Of a DNA stretch of 64,000 nt, positions 17,484-26,859 are shown piece by piece. Source of the DNA: Nitrososphaerota archaeon. Lineage in GTDB: Archaea; Thermoproteota; Bathyarchaeia; Bathyarchaeales; Bathycorpusculaceae. A program made the translations under genes and the position numbers. Under the pieces are notes generated by a model. That model did not search any database. It was not told where the DNA came from and saw nothing but the letters and a program-made list of their open reading frames with translations. The stretch's first letter is position 1. Every line of letters begins with the position of its first letter. The DNA is taken from positions 1 through 64,000 of the forward strand of contig JAISPR010000153.1 in NCBI GenBank assembly GCA_031274765.1. The letters are read 5' to 3'.

Positions 17484-18364
17484 ATTAACCATCCTGCTAT
17501 GGCTTCAACTATGAGTGCAAGGGGCAGTAACATCATCGACATGGTGACGATACGTTCGTATTTACGGACGTTTTGCACTGTGGAACCAGTTATAAACAGA
17601 CGAATAGATGAATAGATTAACAGGGCACTCCAGACAAGAATAAACGGCAGATAATAAAAGGTAAAATGATCTTGGAATAAGGGTAGCGCCGGCAGAGGAG
17701 CAAGCAAACCAGTCAGTAAGAAAAAAACCGCCCCGACTTTTGTTGCATTATAGTTACCGACTTTTTGGGGCAATGTAGGGTATCCGACTTTTGCGTCGCC
17801 CTCAAAGCTTAACACATCACGCAACACATTACCACCGATAGTACCAAATGCTATCGGGTATAAACATAACGAAATCAGGGTTACAGTGCCCGAAATTGCA
17901 GCTTGACCATACATAAAAGCCGTGCCAGTCAAAATTCCCACAACTATATTGGCGGCAAACCCAGATTTTTTCTTAACCAGATAAGAATAAAAAATCAACA
18001 CAACAGAATCTATGGCAAGAATAACAAAACTAAGCGGAGGCAACCAATAAGTGAGACCTAAACCTATGGCAAAGAGAAAACTTGAAATTGCCACAACCTG
18101 CTTTAACGTCAATACTCCTGAAGGTATGGGACGTTTAGGTTTTATAACGGCATCACTTTCACGATCAAAATAATCGTTTATAGCAAACCCAGCAGACGTG
18201 ATAAATGCCATGGAGAAGAAAATTAAAAGGATTGTCTGTAGACTCATACTTAGGGGATCTTTTATGATAGCAAACGCAGTCAAAAGTGAGAGCCCCCCCG
18301 TCATGAGCCAATAGGGCAAACGTAGAAGCGCGACTAACCCCTTAACCGGCGAAGAGCTAGTCAT
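17480..18364 (-). CDS. UbiA-family prenyltransferase, probable DGGGP synthase
   Basis: This integral membrane enzyme likely attaches the second geranylgeranyl chain to geranylgeranylglyceryl phosphate in archaeal ether-lipid synthesis. The first aspartate-rich motif is NDYFDRESDAVIKPKRPIPSG (about residues 62-82); the second is near DVLSFEGDAKVGYPTLP. About eight or nine hydrophobic helices are visible. Length 294 aa fits. It overlaps by ATGA with both the upstream epimerase and the downstream radical SAM gene. Another UbiA substrate, such as a quinone or heme, cannot be excluded. Confidence 0.8.
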   Translation of the reverse strand: MTSSSPVKGLVALLRLPYWLMTGGLSLLTAFAIIKDPLSMSLQTILLIFFSMAFITSAGFAINDYFDRESDAVIKPKRPIPSGVLTLKQVVAISSFLFAIGLGLTYWLPPLSFVILAIDSVVLIFYSYLVKKKSGFAANIVVGILTGTAFMYGQAAISGTVTLISLCLYPIAFGTIGGNVLRDVLSFEGDAKVGYPTLPQKVGNYNATKVGAVFFLLTGLLAPLPALPLFQDHFTFYYLPFILVWSALLIYSSIRLFITGSTVQNVRKYERIVTMSMMLLPLALIVEAIAGWLI

Positions 18365-19287
18365 ATACTGATTTTCCTGTCAGCAATGACTTCTTTTATA
18401 CTGTCCTCTAAGGTGACCTGAGGAATCCAGTTGAGTTCTTTTTTAGCCTTGCTGTTGTCGAACCAAATTTTAGTTACATCACCTTGCCAAGACTGATTTG
18501 TGGTTGTAACAACGGTTCTGTTTTGGAGCCCAAGAATAGTTAAGATGAGTTGAGAGAGTTCAATTATATTAATAGTTTTACCAATACCCAAATTGTAGGT
18601 TTCACCATTAAATTTATCGGCATCACCAACCGTCAATAGAGCTTCAACCACATCTGAGACATGCACAAAATCTCGTGATTGTTTACCAGTACCAATTATT
18701 TCTAACTTGTCAGGATTTTTAGCGAGTTTATCAAGGAAGTCATGAATAACACCATGGCAACGTAAACCATACACATTGGCAAAACGCGTAATAACAACAT
18801 CAAGCCCGTATTGTTCACGATACATCTGACAGTATTCTTCACCCACCACTTTGGATAGACCATAACATGAGAATGGATGAAACCCATAGGTTTCAGGTGT
18901 TGGAAATACACTTGGGTTACCATATACCGCAGCGCTTGAAGCAAATACCACTTTAGCATCGTCTTTTCGGGCTTTCTCTAGTACACAAACAGTGCCCTTG
19001 GCATTGGTTTCAAAATCAATCAGAGGATTCTCCATGGAGTAGGGCACAACAACTTGTGCAGCTAAGTGATAAATCAGATCCTGTTTGGGTAAACTATAAA
19101 GAGTTTTCAGATCTAAAATGTCGCCCTTTACAAAGTTAGCTGATGAAACATCAGTAACGTTTTCTAGTTTCCCACTAGATAGGTCATCATATATGGTTAA
19201 ATTATTAGTTATTGTTGAGAGTTTTTTGCATAGGTGGTAACCTATGAAACCTGCTCCACCGGTAACTAGGACCTTTTGCTCTTCCAC
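18361..19287 (-). CDS. NAD-dependent sugar epimerase/dehydratase (SDR)
   Basis: This is an extended short-chain dehydrogenase, probably a UDP-glucose 4-epimerase-like enzyme making sugar donors. The Rossmann motif TGGAGFIGYHL is at the N-terminus, the substrate segment SSAAVYGNP near residue 117, and the catalytic SCYGLSKVVGE near residue 142. Length 308 aa is normal. As the first gene of the operon with ubiA and the tes-like gene, it may supply sugars for lipid headgroups; that link is inference. It is divergent from cobS copy 2. Confidence 0.85.
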   Translation of the reverse strand: MEEQKVLVTGGAGFIGYHLCKKLSTITNNLTIYDDLSSGKLENVTDVSSANFVKGDILDLKTLYSLPKQDLIYHLAAQVVVPYSMENPLIDFETNAKGTVCVLEKARKDDAKVVFASSAAVYGNPSVFPTPETYGFHPFSCYGLSKVVGEEYCQMYREQYGLDVVITRFANVYGLRCHGVIHDFLDKLAKNPDKLEIIGTGKQSRDFVHVSDVVEALLTVGDADKFNGETYNLGIGKTINIIELSQLILTILGLQNRTVVTTTNQSWQGDVTKIWFDNSKAKKELNWIPQVTLEDSIKEVIADRKISI

Positions 19288-19329
19288 ATTAACCCCTTAA
19301 ACCTACGATAAAGTCTATATTCTATTTAA

Positions 19330-20178
19330 ATGAGTTGTATGTATATGCCGCTGGTGAGAACTGTAAAAGTTTTCAGGGATTTGCTATCTTTCCTTACCAT
19401 TATTCCATTGGGTGGAAAAGAGGATTTTATTTTCACCACCGCCTCTTATATGTGGCTTTTCCCGGTAATTGGCAGTTTTATTGGTCTTTTAGGGGGCGTA
19501 TATTTCATGTTTTCACGGGGGGTTACTGTTTTTCTGCTAAATTTAGTTAACACTTATGTGACTCTGCCCACAGCATATTTAGGCGCCGCTATTCCGGCAG
19601 CCATGACCATAGCTTTTCTGCTGGTCCTCACGGGGTTACAGCACTTTGATGGTTTAATTGACTTAGGTAATGCGTTGGGGCTACGTAACCTTCATGATCG
19701 TAAGATGAAAGCCCACGCTTGGACAGTAACATATGCGGGGGCAATTTTGGCTTTAACAGTAGAATTTGGCGCGGTTGTAGGTTTGTTTTTAATTAATCCG
19801 GTCTTTGCTTTCTTGGCTATTATTCTCGCAGAGGTTTCAGCTAAACTTTCTATGGTAACACTTGTCTGGGTAGGCAAACCCTCGCATAAAGGGTTAGGTT
19901 CGATTTTTCTGGCAAAAGCTAAAAAGAACCTCAACGCCGCAGCATACCTGCTCTCAGCAGTTATCGTTTATGCAGTTTTCTATTTCACCGGCTTTGCCCT
20001 GTTAGGATTGGCAGCCGTGGGATTAATGTTTATCAGTGTTCCCATAGCATTTGCTATGAGCAGAGTATCGAATTATGTGTTTGGCGGAGTCAGCGGAGAC
20101 ATGATTGGGGCAACTAATGAAACCACAAGAGCAGTAATGCTGATTTTGTTTGCACTTCTACTGGCGGTGGCGGTTTGA
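19330..20178 (+). CDS. cobS: adenosylcobinamide-GDP ribazoletransferase, copy 2
   Basis: This is a second CobS. It has DLLSFLTIIPLGG at the N-terminus, LTGLQHFDGLIDLGNALG near residue 103, KPSHKGLGSIF and the C-terminal FGGVSGDMIGATNETTR. Length 282 aa is a little longer than copy 1. The His-His of copy 1 (LHHTDG) is QHFDG here, a visible difference in the active region. It overlaps the second cobY by 4 bp, repeating the cobS-cobY order of the first cluster. Start alternatives are internal ATGs a few codons downstream. Confidence 0.92.
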   Translation: MSCMYMPLVRTVKVFRDLLSFLTIIPLGGKEDFIFTTASYMWLFPVIGSFIGLLGGVYFMFSRGVTVFLLNLVNTYVTLPTAYLGAAIPAAMTIAFLLVLTGLQHFDGLIDLGNALGLRNLHDRKMKAHAWTVTYAGAILALTVEFGAVVGLFLINPVFAFLAIILAEVSAKLSMVTLVWVGKPSHKGLGSIFLAKAKKNLNAAAYLLSAVIVYAVFYFTGFALLGLAAVGLMFISVPIAFAMSRVSNYVFGGVSGDMIGATNETTRAVMLILFALLLAVAV

Positions 20179-20798
20179 TGGTTCCGGCGTTGATTATGGC
20201 AGGGGGTAGAGGAAGCCGCATGGGGTTGGCTACTGAGAAACCAATGTTACCATTTCTGGGTAAACCTCTAATTGACTGGGTTGTCCGTGCTATTTTATCT
20301 GCTCAAAAGATTTCTGAGTTTTGTGTTATCACCAGTGTTAACACACCCAAAACGGAAAAATATTGCATAGATAAGGGCTGGAAAGTTCTACATACCGACG
20401 CAAAAGGCTACCATGATGATTTGAAACAAGCCGTGGACTGTTTGGGTTGGCTGGGTCCGGTGTTGACTATGCCCTCAGATGTTCCGGCGATAACAGGAGC
20501 GATACTAGATAGGGTGATTTGGGAGTTTGATTTGTGTAATAGAGATTTTTTGGCGGTGTTTGTGCCCATTGAGAAACGGCAGAGTTTGGAGCTCTCGATT
20601 TCATCGACTGATGAATATCGGGGGGTTTGGTATGCTGTTTCGGGTATTAACATTGTGAATGGCGCTAAAATTTTAGGTGCGGGTAAAACTGAAACTGCGG
20701 CCATAATCACTGAAGAAATTGAGGTTGTTCTAAACATCAACACTCCAAAGGATTTAGAGATTGCAACACAAATAGTGAGTACATTCAAAAAGTTATGA
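20175..20798 (+). CDS. cobY: adenosylcobinamide-phosphate guanylyltransferase, copy 2
   Basis: This second CobY-like nucleotidyltransferase has IMAGGRGSRMG at the N-terminus, EKPMLPFLGKPLIDWV and TMPSDVPAIT as the metal-site region. Length 207 aa. It overlaps cobS copy 2 (ATG inside the cobS stop region). It differs clearly from copy 1, so this is not a recent duplication. It is either an old paralogue or a transferred pair. Confidence 0.85.
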   Translation: MMVPALIMAGGRGSRMGLATEKPMLPFLGKPLIDWVVRAILSAQKISEFCVITSVNTPKTEKYCIDKGWKVLHTDAKGYHDDLKQAVDCLGWLGPVLTMPSDVPAITGAILDRVIWEFDLCNRDFLAVFVPIEKRQSLELSISSTDEYRGVWYAVSGINIVNGAKILGAGKTETAAIITEEIEVVLNINTPKDLEIATQIVSTFKKL

Positions 20799-20850
20799 TT
20801 TAGTTTCGGTTTAAAAATAGAATCGTGCAGGAGTTAATCTGTTGCGGGTA

Positions 20851-21528
20851 CTATGGTTCGTGGCTGATGGGAGTTGGGTTATGTGTATTTGGTTCTTGGG
20901 GCTTAATTTGGAATGATGTAATTATTAAAAGCAAAACAGCAATCCAGATTATGATGAAACCTACTATGATAATACATAGAAGCGCCCCGATGAGCAAAAG
21001 CATACCAGCAATACTAAATAAAGTGATATTTGATTTTTCGCGGAGTATATTTAAGGATTGGCGAATGGAAAGAGATGCCCCAATAAGGATAACAAGTGAT
21101 TAAAAAAGTGATAAGTAACGAGATTATAAGTAAAACAGATGGTACAAAACCATCGATTGTAACAAGGTTTGTGTCAGATGTTATGTTTGGAAGGGAGGCC
21201 CAATTACCATCCCAGCCGGGCGCCATTGAATGTATCAACGTAGCAAAATTGGGCAATAAAACGAATTGCCCGATGATAGAGATTAAAACTGTGCTCATTA
21301 TTATAGCAACTCCGCCGATGAGTGCAAATTTAAAAATACGTGGCTCTTGATAGTAAACACTTAATCCATATAAACTTGTCATTATTAAAATGGCACTTGT
21401 GAATAGGGCAATATCGGGCATTATTAGGATACCTTTGATATAAAAAGTGGGCTAAGTGCCATTGTTATTAGGGGACTTGTAAGAAATAGAATTGCACCTA
21501 TGCGACCTATTGTTTTACTTGTGCCTAA
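20851..21528 (-). pseudogene. DUF996-family membrane protein with two frameshifts
   Basis: Three minus-strand reading frames together give one DUF996-like protein. The N-terminal piece (LGTSKTIGRIGAILFL) lies at about 21440-21528 and has no start codon. The middle piece is the 135-aa ORF at 21014-21421 (DIALFTSAILIMTSLYGLSVYY). The C-terminal piece (SIRQSLNILREKSNITLFS then LLLIGALLCIIIVGFIIIW) runs to the stop at 20851. One shift occurs near 21435 and another near 21105 by a run of T. DUF996 function is unknown. Assembly errors could mimic this, but two shifts and a lost start favour decay. Confidence 0.65.
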
Positions 21529-21554
21529 TTACATGCCTATGTTCTTCACCAAAA

Positions 21555-21667
21555 CAGGTGGGTAAAATTAGCAAGTTTTGTACGGTGTGATGGTTATATT
21601 GGATATATGGAGACATAAACGAGTTTAGAGAAAGAATAATAAGCGCACCCGCCTAAAATAGCGAAAA
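21555..21667. repeat. 113-bp repeat, family 4, copy 1
   Basis: It runs from CAGGTGGGTAAAATTAGC to CGCCTAAAATAGCGAAAA and is the same length as its partner at 44048-44160. The last ~28 bases differ at one position only. AGGTGGGT at the left and ACCCRCCT near the right form an inverted pair. It lies 26 bp before the start of the radical SAM gene, so it could carry or disturb that gene's promoter. Confidence 0.7.
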
Positions 21668-21693
21668 GTCATAAAACTGCTTGGAGACATCCT

Positions 21694-23160
21694 ATGAGCA
21701 TCCTATCTCACGACACATTTTGGAATGCAATCATTTCTATGCCCATGACCAAATGGATGCTTCAGCTCTCACTTAAAAAATGTGCCAAATGCGGCAGAAC
21801 TGTACTAGAAGCAGCTCTGGATGATTATGCGGGCAAAAACGATAAAAAATGCAGGGAATGCCGCGGGTTCTATTCGCAGGTAATTGGTTTTTGGGTTGAA
21901 TTTCTCCGTAGAGCTTTGGGTTTTAAACGGGAAAAAGTAGCACAACTCTTAACGGATCGGTATGCTCGAAATGCAGTTCTTAATTTGGTAGAATCGTTTG
22001 TGTATTTTGGCATAAAAAAACCCATATCGCTTTGTGCGCCGTTTCTTGTTGTTTGGGATTTCACACATAAATGTAATCTGCGGTGCAAACACTGCTACAG
22101 TAATAGCGGGGTGGCGGAAACAGAGGAATTAACTACTAAACAAGCGCTTAAGGTTGTGGATCAGTTGGCTGATGCTCATGTTACAGCGCTTGCGTTTAGT
22201 GGAGGAGAACCCCTCACTCGTGAAGACTTTTTTAAAGTTGCCAAGCATGCCTCAGATCGGGGGCTCTATGTTTCATTAGCAACTAATGGTACCCTTCTCA
22301 CCAAAGAGAATGTAGCAAAAATTAAACAGGCACAGATCAACTATATTGACATAAGCATTGATGGGGCAACGGCCAAAACACATGATGATTTTCGAGGAGT
22401 TTTGGGTTCCTTTGAAAAAGCTGTAGAGGGACTTAAGAACTGTATAGAGGCAGACATATGTGTTTGCATTGCCACTACTGTGGGTAAGAACAATCTATCA
22501 GAGTTGCCAGCGATTATCGATTTGGCGGAACAACTAGGTGTTGAGCGATTTACCTATTTTAATTTCATACCTACGGGTCGGGGTACAAATCATCGTGCAC
22601 AAGATCTCTCACCGCAGGAACGGGAAAATGTAATGCGCTATCTACTCAATCGCATGTCTGCGGGGTGCAAGACCACGATTTTGGCAACAGCGCCACAGCT
22701 TGCACGTGTGGCGCAGCAATGTCAGGGTTCAAGCGGTACAGGTGAAGTTACTATGGCGCTGGCGCATATGCAGACGGTCAAAGTTACTAAAAAGGCGGTA
22801 CCGTTGGGGGAATTCATCGGCGGGTGTGGTGCGGGTCGGCTTTACTGTTCGATTTCGCCTCAGGGGGATGTGCATCCTTGTGTGTTTTTAGCTCTAAACG
22901 TGGGAAACCTCAAGGTGCAACAGTTTAACGATATTTGGCTTAATGCACCGCTATTTAGTGCTTTTCGTAATCGGGTTAATCTTAAGGGCAGTTGTGGACG
23001 TTGTCAGTACAAGTTTGTCTGTGGTGGATGTAGGGCACGGTCAGCGGCATACCATAATGGTGACACTTTAGATGGTGATCCAGGATGTTTGATGGGTGTA
23101 GAGAGTCACAACAATCTCCAAAGTACAAAAGATGATTGTGAGAACCGTTTTATTAAATAA
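21694..23160 (+). CDS. radical SAM/SPASM-domain enzyme
   Basis: This is a cytosolic radical SAM enzyme with an auxiliary cluster domain. The N-terminal ~100 residues hold a zinc-ribbon-like CAKCGRTV...CRECRGF. The SAM cluster CNLRCKHC is near residue 127, then AFSGGEPLTREDF. The C-terminal SPASM region has CSISPQGDVHPCVFL, CGRCQYKFVCGGCRA and a final Cys. The family includes heme-modifying (AhbD/NirJ-like) and peptide-modifying enzymes; the N-terminal extension prevents a specific call. No precursor peptide was seen next to it. Length 488 aa. Confidence 0.8.
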   Translation: MSILSHDTFWNAIISMPMTKWMLQLSLKKCAKCGRTVLEAALDDYAGKNDKKCRECRGFYSQVIGFWVEFLRRALGFKREKVAQLLTDRYARNAVLNLVESFVYFGIKKPISLCAPFLVVWDFTHKCNLRCKHCYSNSGVAETEELTTKQALKVVDQLADAHVTALAFSGGEPLTREDFFKVAKHASDRGLYVSLATNGTLLTKENVAKIKQAQINYIDISIDGATAKTHDDFRGVLGSFEKAVEGLKNCIEADICVCIATTVGKNNLSELPAIIDLAEQLGVERFTYFNFIPTGRGTNHRAQDLSPQERENVMRYLLNRMSAGCKTTILATAPQLARVAQQCQGSSGTGEVTMALAHMQTVKVTKKAVPLGEFIGGCGAGRLYCSISPQGDVHPCVFLALNVGNLKVQQFNDIWLNAPLFSAFRNRVNLKGSCGRCQYKFVCGGCRARSAAYHNGDTLDGDPGCLMGVESHNNLQSTKDDCENRFIK

Positions 23161-23293
23161 TACGCAGGGTTTTATGGCTTCATCAGCATTAAATATTTTT
23201 ATCAGGAGTGGTTGCTTAGAAAAGTTTTAAAATAAGAACGCTTGAAAAATTATACGAAAGACATCGTATAGATGAATGTATAGAGGGAAAGCT

Positions 23294-24178
23294 ATGTTTG
23301 ATTCATTAGACAAAAAAATTAAGCAAATAGAAGAATGTTATAATAATCTTAATTATACTCAGGTAATTGAAGTATATGAACAAATTTCAAAAGAATTTGA
23401 CCATGATAAAATACAGCAGTCATTTTTAAAAGTTGAAGGTTATTATCCAGATCATATGTTAGGTCAATGTTATTGCTTGGCTGAAGTTAGAAATAAAGAC
23501 AAAGCAGTAGAATTTTTCACCAAAGCCATCGATTCAGGCCATTGTTATGCAAAGTCATGGCTAGCTTTTTGTTACATATTTGGCGATGGTGTTCCCGAAG
23601 ATCTGCAAAAGGCACTGACCTTATTCAAAGAAGCCAATAAAGAAACCACAGAGAACGCCCCCAAAGATCATCTATCAAAATTTATGTTATGCCACCTAAT
23701 AGATAATCGCATTTTACTTGAATTATGGCGACAAAGAAAAAATGATGATATCAGATATGCATTAGCCGACCCTATAGGGAGAAGAAATTTTACCACCATA
23801 ACCAGTACATGGACAAATCCTCTTTTGAGTCAATCGTCTAATCGCATAAAAATAGCAGAAACCAAGTTAAAGGAAGCCAATGATTTAAAACGAAACCTGG
23901 GAGAACTATCAAAAGATAATAAATATTTTTACGATTCAGAACGCTTAAAAACATTATCAGAGGCTTGGGAGAGGGTATTTGGTTCACTTGATGACGATAA
24001 ATATTATAATGCCAAATTATTTGAGTGGATCAAAATGCAACATTACAAAAAAGGCTGGTCAAAAGAAAGAATTATCAACACAATTGATGTTGCCGCAGTA
24101 AATCGTCACAATGTTGCAAAACAAATATACGACACAGCGTTTAATTGTCTCACAGAATATTTAGGAGAATGGTTTTAA
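23294..24178 (+). CDS. Sel1/TPR-like repeat protein
   Basis: The N-terminal half contains helical repeats of Sel1/TPR type (HMLGQCYCLAEVRNKDKAVEFF, then KSWLAFCYIFGDGVPEDLQKAL). These normally mediate protein-protein contacts. The C-terminal half (about 160 residues) is helical, charged and unrecognised. I prefer the ATG at 23294 because AGAGGGA lies just before it; the track start at 23276 adds six residues. Sel1 repeats are uncommon in archaea, so horizontal transfer is possible. It stands alone after the radical SAM gene. Confidence 0.65.
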   Translation: MFDSLDKKIKQIEECYNNLNYTQVIEVYEQISKEFDHDKIQQSFLKVEGYYPDHMLGQCYCLAEVRNKDKAVEFFTKAIDSGHCYAKSWLAFCYIFGDGVPEDLQKALTLFKEANKETTENAPKDHLSKFMLCHLIDNRILLELWRQRKNDDIRYALADPIGRRNFTTITSTWTNPLLSQSSNRIKIAETKLKEANDLKRNLGELSKDNKYFYDSERLKTLSEAWERVFGSLDDDKYYNAKLFEWIKMQHYKKGWSKERIINTIDVAAVNRHNVAKQIYDTAFNCLTEYLGEWF

Positions 24179-24670
24179 AATATCACAAAACTTCGCATCA
24201 AACAGACACCAAGAACACAACAGCCCAGTTCATGAAGAGACTACAACGTAGCACCAGCGCCAAAAAATTTAAACGCGGATTTATGCGTAGATCCAAGCAC
24301 ATAAGATATTACCGATTCCCAAGTCACTCTTGGAGGCATCGGGATACCTTATGATATAGTCACAATAATTTTCACCGGTACCTTAACCAGTTTCCAGCAA
24401 ACAACACAATTTAATCCAAAAAAGTTTGAGAAACAACGCGAACATAAATCATAGAGTGTACTCATGAAATTATTCAAATAAAAAAATAACCAACACAAAA
24501 AGATCAATAAACAATATTTTCCATTACCAGCCCTTGGTGTATGCCAGTTTAACACTTGCGCAAGGGCAATAAACTAAAAGCACATACACAAAAACTAACC
24601 TCTACACAATAACCCGCCTACAACAGCTACATAAAATTCAAACAATAATAACAAACGAATCAAAAAATAA
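24179..24670. other. intergenic stretch without recognised gene
   Basis: About 490 bp between the Sel1-like gene and the convergent glycosyltransferase operon. Two short ORFs (24145-24354 plus, 24349-24555 minus) have unnatural composition and no match I recognise. No repeat of the four families was seen here. Confidence 0.5.
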
Positions 24671-25867
24671 TCATTGAAGAGCCACATCATATATTTTAAT
24701 AGCCTCTCTAACAACTATACGCCAATCAAGTTGCTCCACCACAGTTTGCCGTGCTTTTACACCCATTTCAGCAGCCTCTGCAGGATGTTCTATCATGTAA
24801 AGAATTGCCTCGGAGAGCCGCACAGAATTAAACGGTTTAACCAATAACCCATTTTTACCGGTTTGAATAGTCTCTGAGATACCCCCCACCGTGGTTGTAA
24901 CAACAGGCAAACCTGTTGCAAGGGCTTCTAAAACAGCAAACGGATGATGTTCATAAAATGTACTGAGCACAAAAATATCTGCCGCTTGATAGAGTTTTGG
25001 CAACTCTTGATCAGGGGTATAGCCAGTGAATATTATGTGATTTTTTACACCTATTTGCTCAGCATAGGCCATAAGCTTGACCATTTCACTGCTTTGACCT
25101 TTACCAGATATGATGAATTTAGCGTTTGGAACCCGTTTCACTACATCAGACATACACTCAATAAGGGTGAAAAGCCCCTTGCGTGCATAGAGACGCCCCA
25201 CTGAAACAATAGCGATATCATTGGGGTTTAAACCTAATTCTACTTTAACACGTGATTTGTTTTTTACAGGTTTAAATTTTTTAATATCGACACCATTATG
25301 AATGACTTCGATTTTGTGTGCAGGAATATTGTAATAATTGGTGAGTTCCCATTTAGTAAAGTTACTAACAGCAATTATTTTTCGGGCACGATGTAACATT
25401 CCTTCTTCAAAGAACCGCAGGAACCGGTTGGCAAAAACGAGAAATTTTTCATTAGCGTTGAGCCGCATATAGGGTTCGCCACGTATGGCTTCTGCTTCAC
25501 CCTTCCAGGTGGAATGAACAGTGCAAACCAATGTTTTTCCAAAATTTGGGGGAACTGCAAAGCTTGGAGTGAGAGGTAATTGAGGATGAATTATGTCTAC
25601 TCTAGCGGTTTTGTGGACATTTTGAAGTTTACTGTTGCTTTTGGCAGCTAGCATAAATGATTTGATGATGGGAGCTTTTGGAATGTTTAAAAATGAAATA
25701 TCCAATTGCGGGTTGACATGGACATCTTTGGTTTGGTTTGCACCTGTAACAACATATATGGGGTAGCCGTTTTTTTGGAGCTCCCTGCTTAGATAGTAGA
25801 TGTAACTACCTGTGCCGCCTGTAAGGGGCCAAAATTCGGGGGAAATAAAACAGACTTTGGGCGGCAT
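24671..25867 (-). CDS. family 4 glycosyltransferase
   Basis: This GT-B enzyme has an N-terminal acceptor domain (FISPEFWPLTGGTGSYIYYL) and a C-terminal donor domain (IEVIHNGVDIKKF, IVSVGRLYARKGLFT and TFYEHHPFAVLEALATGLPVV). Length 398 aa. It is the last gene of a three-gene operon with two GT2 enzymes; its ATG overlaps the stop of the upstream gene (TGATG). The likely role is in surface glycan or glycolipid assembly. Confidence 0.88.
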   Translation of the reverse strand: MPPKVCFISPEFWPLTGGTGSYIYYLSRELQKNGYPIYVVTGANQTKDVHVNPQLDISFLNIPKAPIIKSFMLAAKSNSKLQNVHKTARVDIIHPQLPLTPSFAVPPNFGKTLVCTVHSTWKGEAEAIRGEPYMRLNANEKFLVFANRFLRFFEEGMLHRARKIIAVSNFTKWELTNYYNIPAHKIEVIHNGVDIKKFKPVKNKSRVKVELGLNPNDIAIVSVGRLYARKGLFTLIECMSDVVKRVPNAKFIISGKGQSSEMVKLMAYAEQIGVKNHIIFTGYTPDQELPKLYQAADIFVLSTFYEHHPFAVLEALATGLPVVTTTVGGISETIQTGKNGLLVKPFNSVRLSEAILYMIEHPAEAAEMGVKARQTVVEQLDWRIVVREAIKIYDVALQ

Positions 25868-26856
25868 CAGCGTTTTCTCTCCAATAGGTAGGATAGGGTG
25901 GTTGTGACAGCCCCGTTAAACCATGCACCTGCACGGACAAAGTAGAGCACCACTAGACGCATAGCTGACCAATCGTGGAATTTGGAGGAGATTTTGGCGG
26001 CTGAGTAGGTAAAATAGAGAAGCATACTAAGCAAAATTACAGGTGGACCAATCCAAAGTATTCTAAGTAATGGAATAAGTCCCAAGAAAAACAGTAACAC
26101 GACGACTAACAGTAATATGGGTTGGATGTTCATACCAGCGTCTGTGATTTCGTCGCCTCTTGCCAGTTTGTCATGTTTGAAGTAGAGTTTGAGTGTATTT
26201 TTGCCATACTGAAGTTGTTGACGGTAGAACGTTTTAAGAGTGGTTCGGTTATAGTGATAGCATAGTGCGGATGGTTCATAGGCGATTTTGTAGCCTTTTT
26301 TGGTGATTCGAAAGCCGAAATCAGTGTCATATTGACTGGGCAAATTCTCGTCCCAGCCATCAACTTCCTCAAGGGCAGATTTTTTGAGCAACAAATTCAT
26401 AGTAGCTATGCGACGGGTGTATCTGCCGATGCGCTGGTAACGATTCTTGATTTCATATCCAATGCTACGGGCCCAAGGGTTGCTTTGGTTCCATGTTTCT
26501 ATACTACCGCTGACTCCTGCCACTTGCGGCTCACTTAGATGGGGGACTAGTTTTTTTAGCCATTGCGGTTCGACTTTGGCATCAGAGTCTATAAATCCCA
26601 AGATGGGATAAATAGCTGTTTTTTGGGCATAATTATAGGCTGCGGGTGCGTTGAGGGGTAGGGAGATAACTTTGACAGGGAATTGCTGTGCAATTTTCAC
26701 CGTGGTGTCTTTGCTGAAGCCATCCATGACGATAATTTCTACATGATCGGGGGGATAATCTAGTGTCAGAATTGATTCGAGACATTCCTTGATGGTATCA
26801 GCGCTGTTATAAGAGGCCACTATGATTGAAACTTTGGGGTAAGTGTCCGGTATCAT
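25867..26856 (-). CDS. membrane-anchored family 2 glycosyltransferase
   Basis: The catalytic GT-A domain has VSIIVASYNSADTI, IIVMDGFSKDTT, GFIDSDAKVEPQWL and the acceptor region SQYDTDFGFRITKKGY. Two or more C-terminal membrane helices follow (ILLLVVVLLFFLGLIPLL and PPVILLSMLLYF). Length 329 aa. It is coupled to GT genes on both sides, with a 3-bp gap upstream and a 1-bp overlap downstream. It probably extends a lipid-linked glycan at the membrane. Confidence 0.88.
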   Translation of the reverse strand: MIPDTYPKVSIIVASYNSADTIKECLESILTLDYPPDHVEIIVMDGFSKDTTVKIAQQFPVKVISLPLNAPAAYNYAQKTAIYPILGFIDSDAKVEPQWLKKLVPHLSEPQVAGVSGSIETWNQSNPWARSIGYEIKNRYQRIGRYTRRIATMNLLLKKSALEEVDGWDENLPSQYDTDFGFRITKKGYKIAYEPSALCYHYNRTTLKTFYRQQLQYGKNTLKLYFKHDKLARGDEITDAGMNIQPILLLVVVLLFFLGLIPLLRILWIGPPVILLSMLLYFTYSAAKISSKFHDWSAMRLVVLYFVRAGAWFNGAVTTTLSYLLERKR

Positions 26857-26859
26857 TTA

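Noticed and set aside
24145-24555. Short ORFs after the Sel1-like gene
   Set aside because: Unnatural composition (runs of basic residues) and no recognised pattern.
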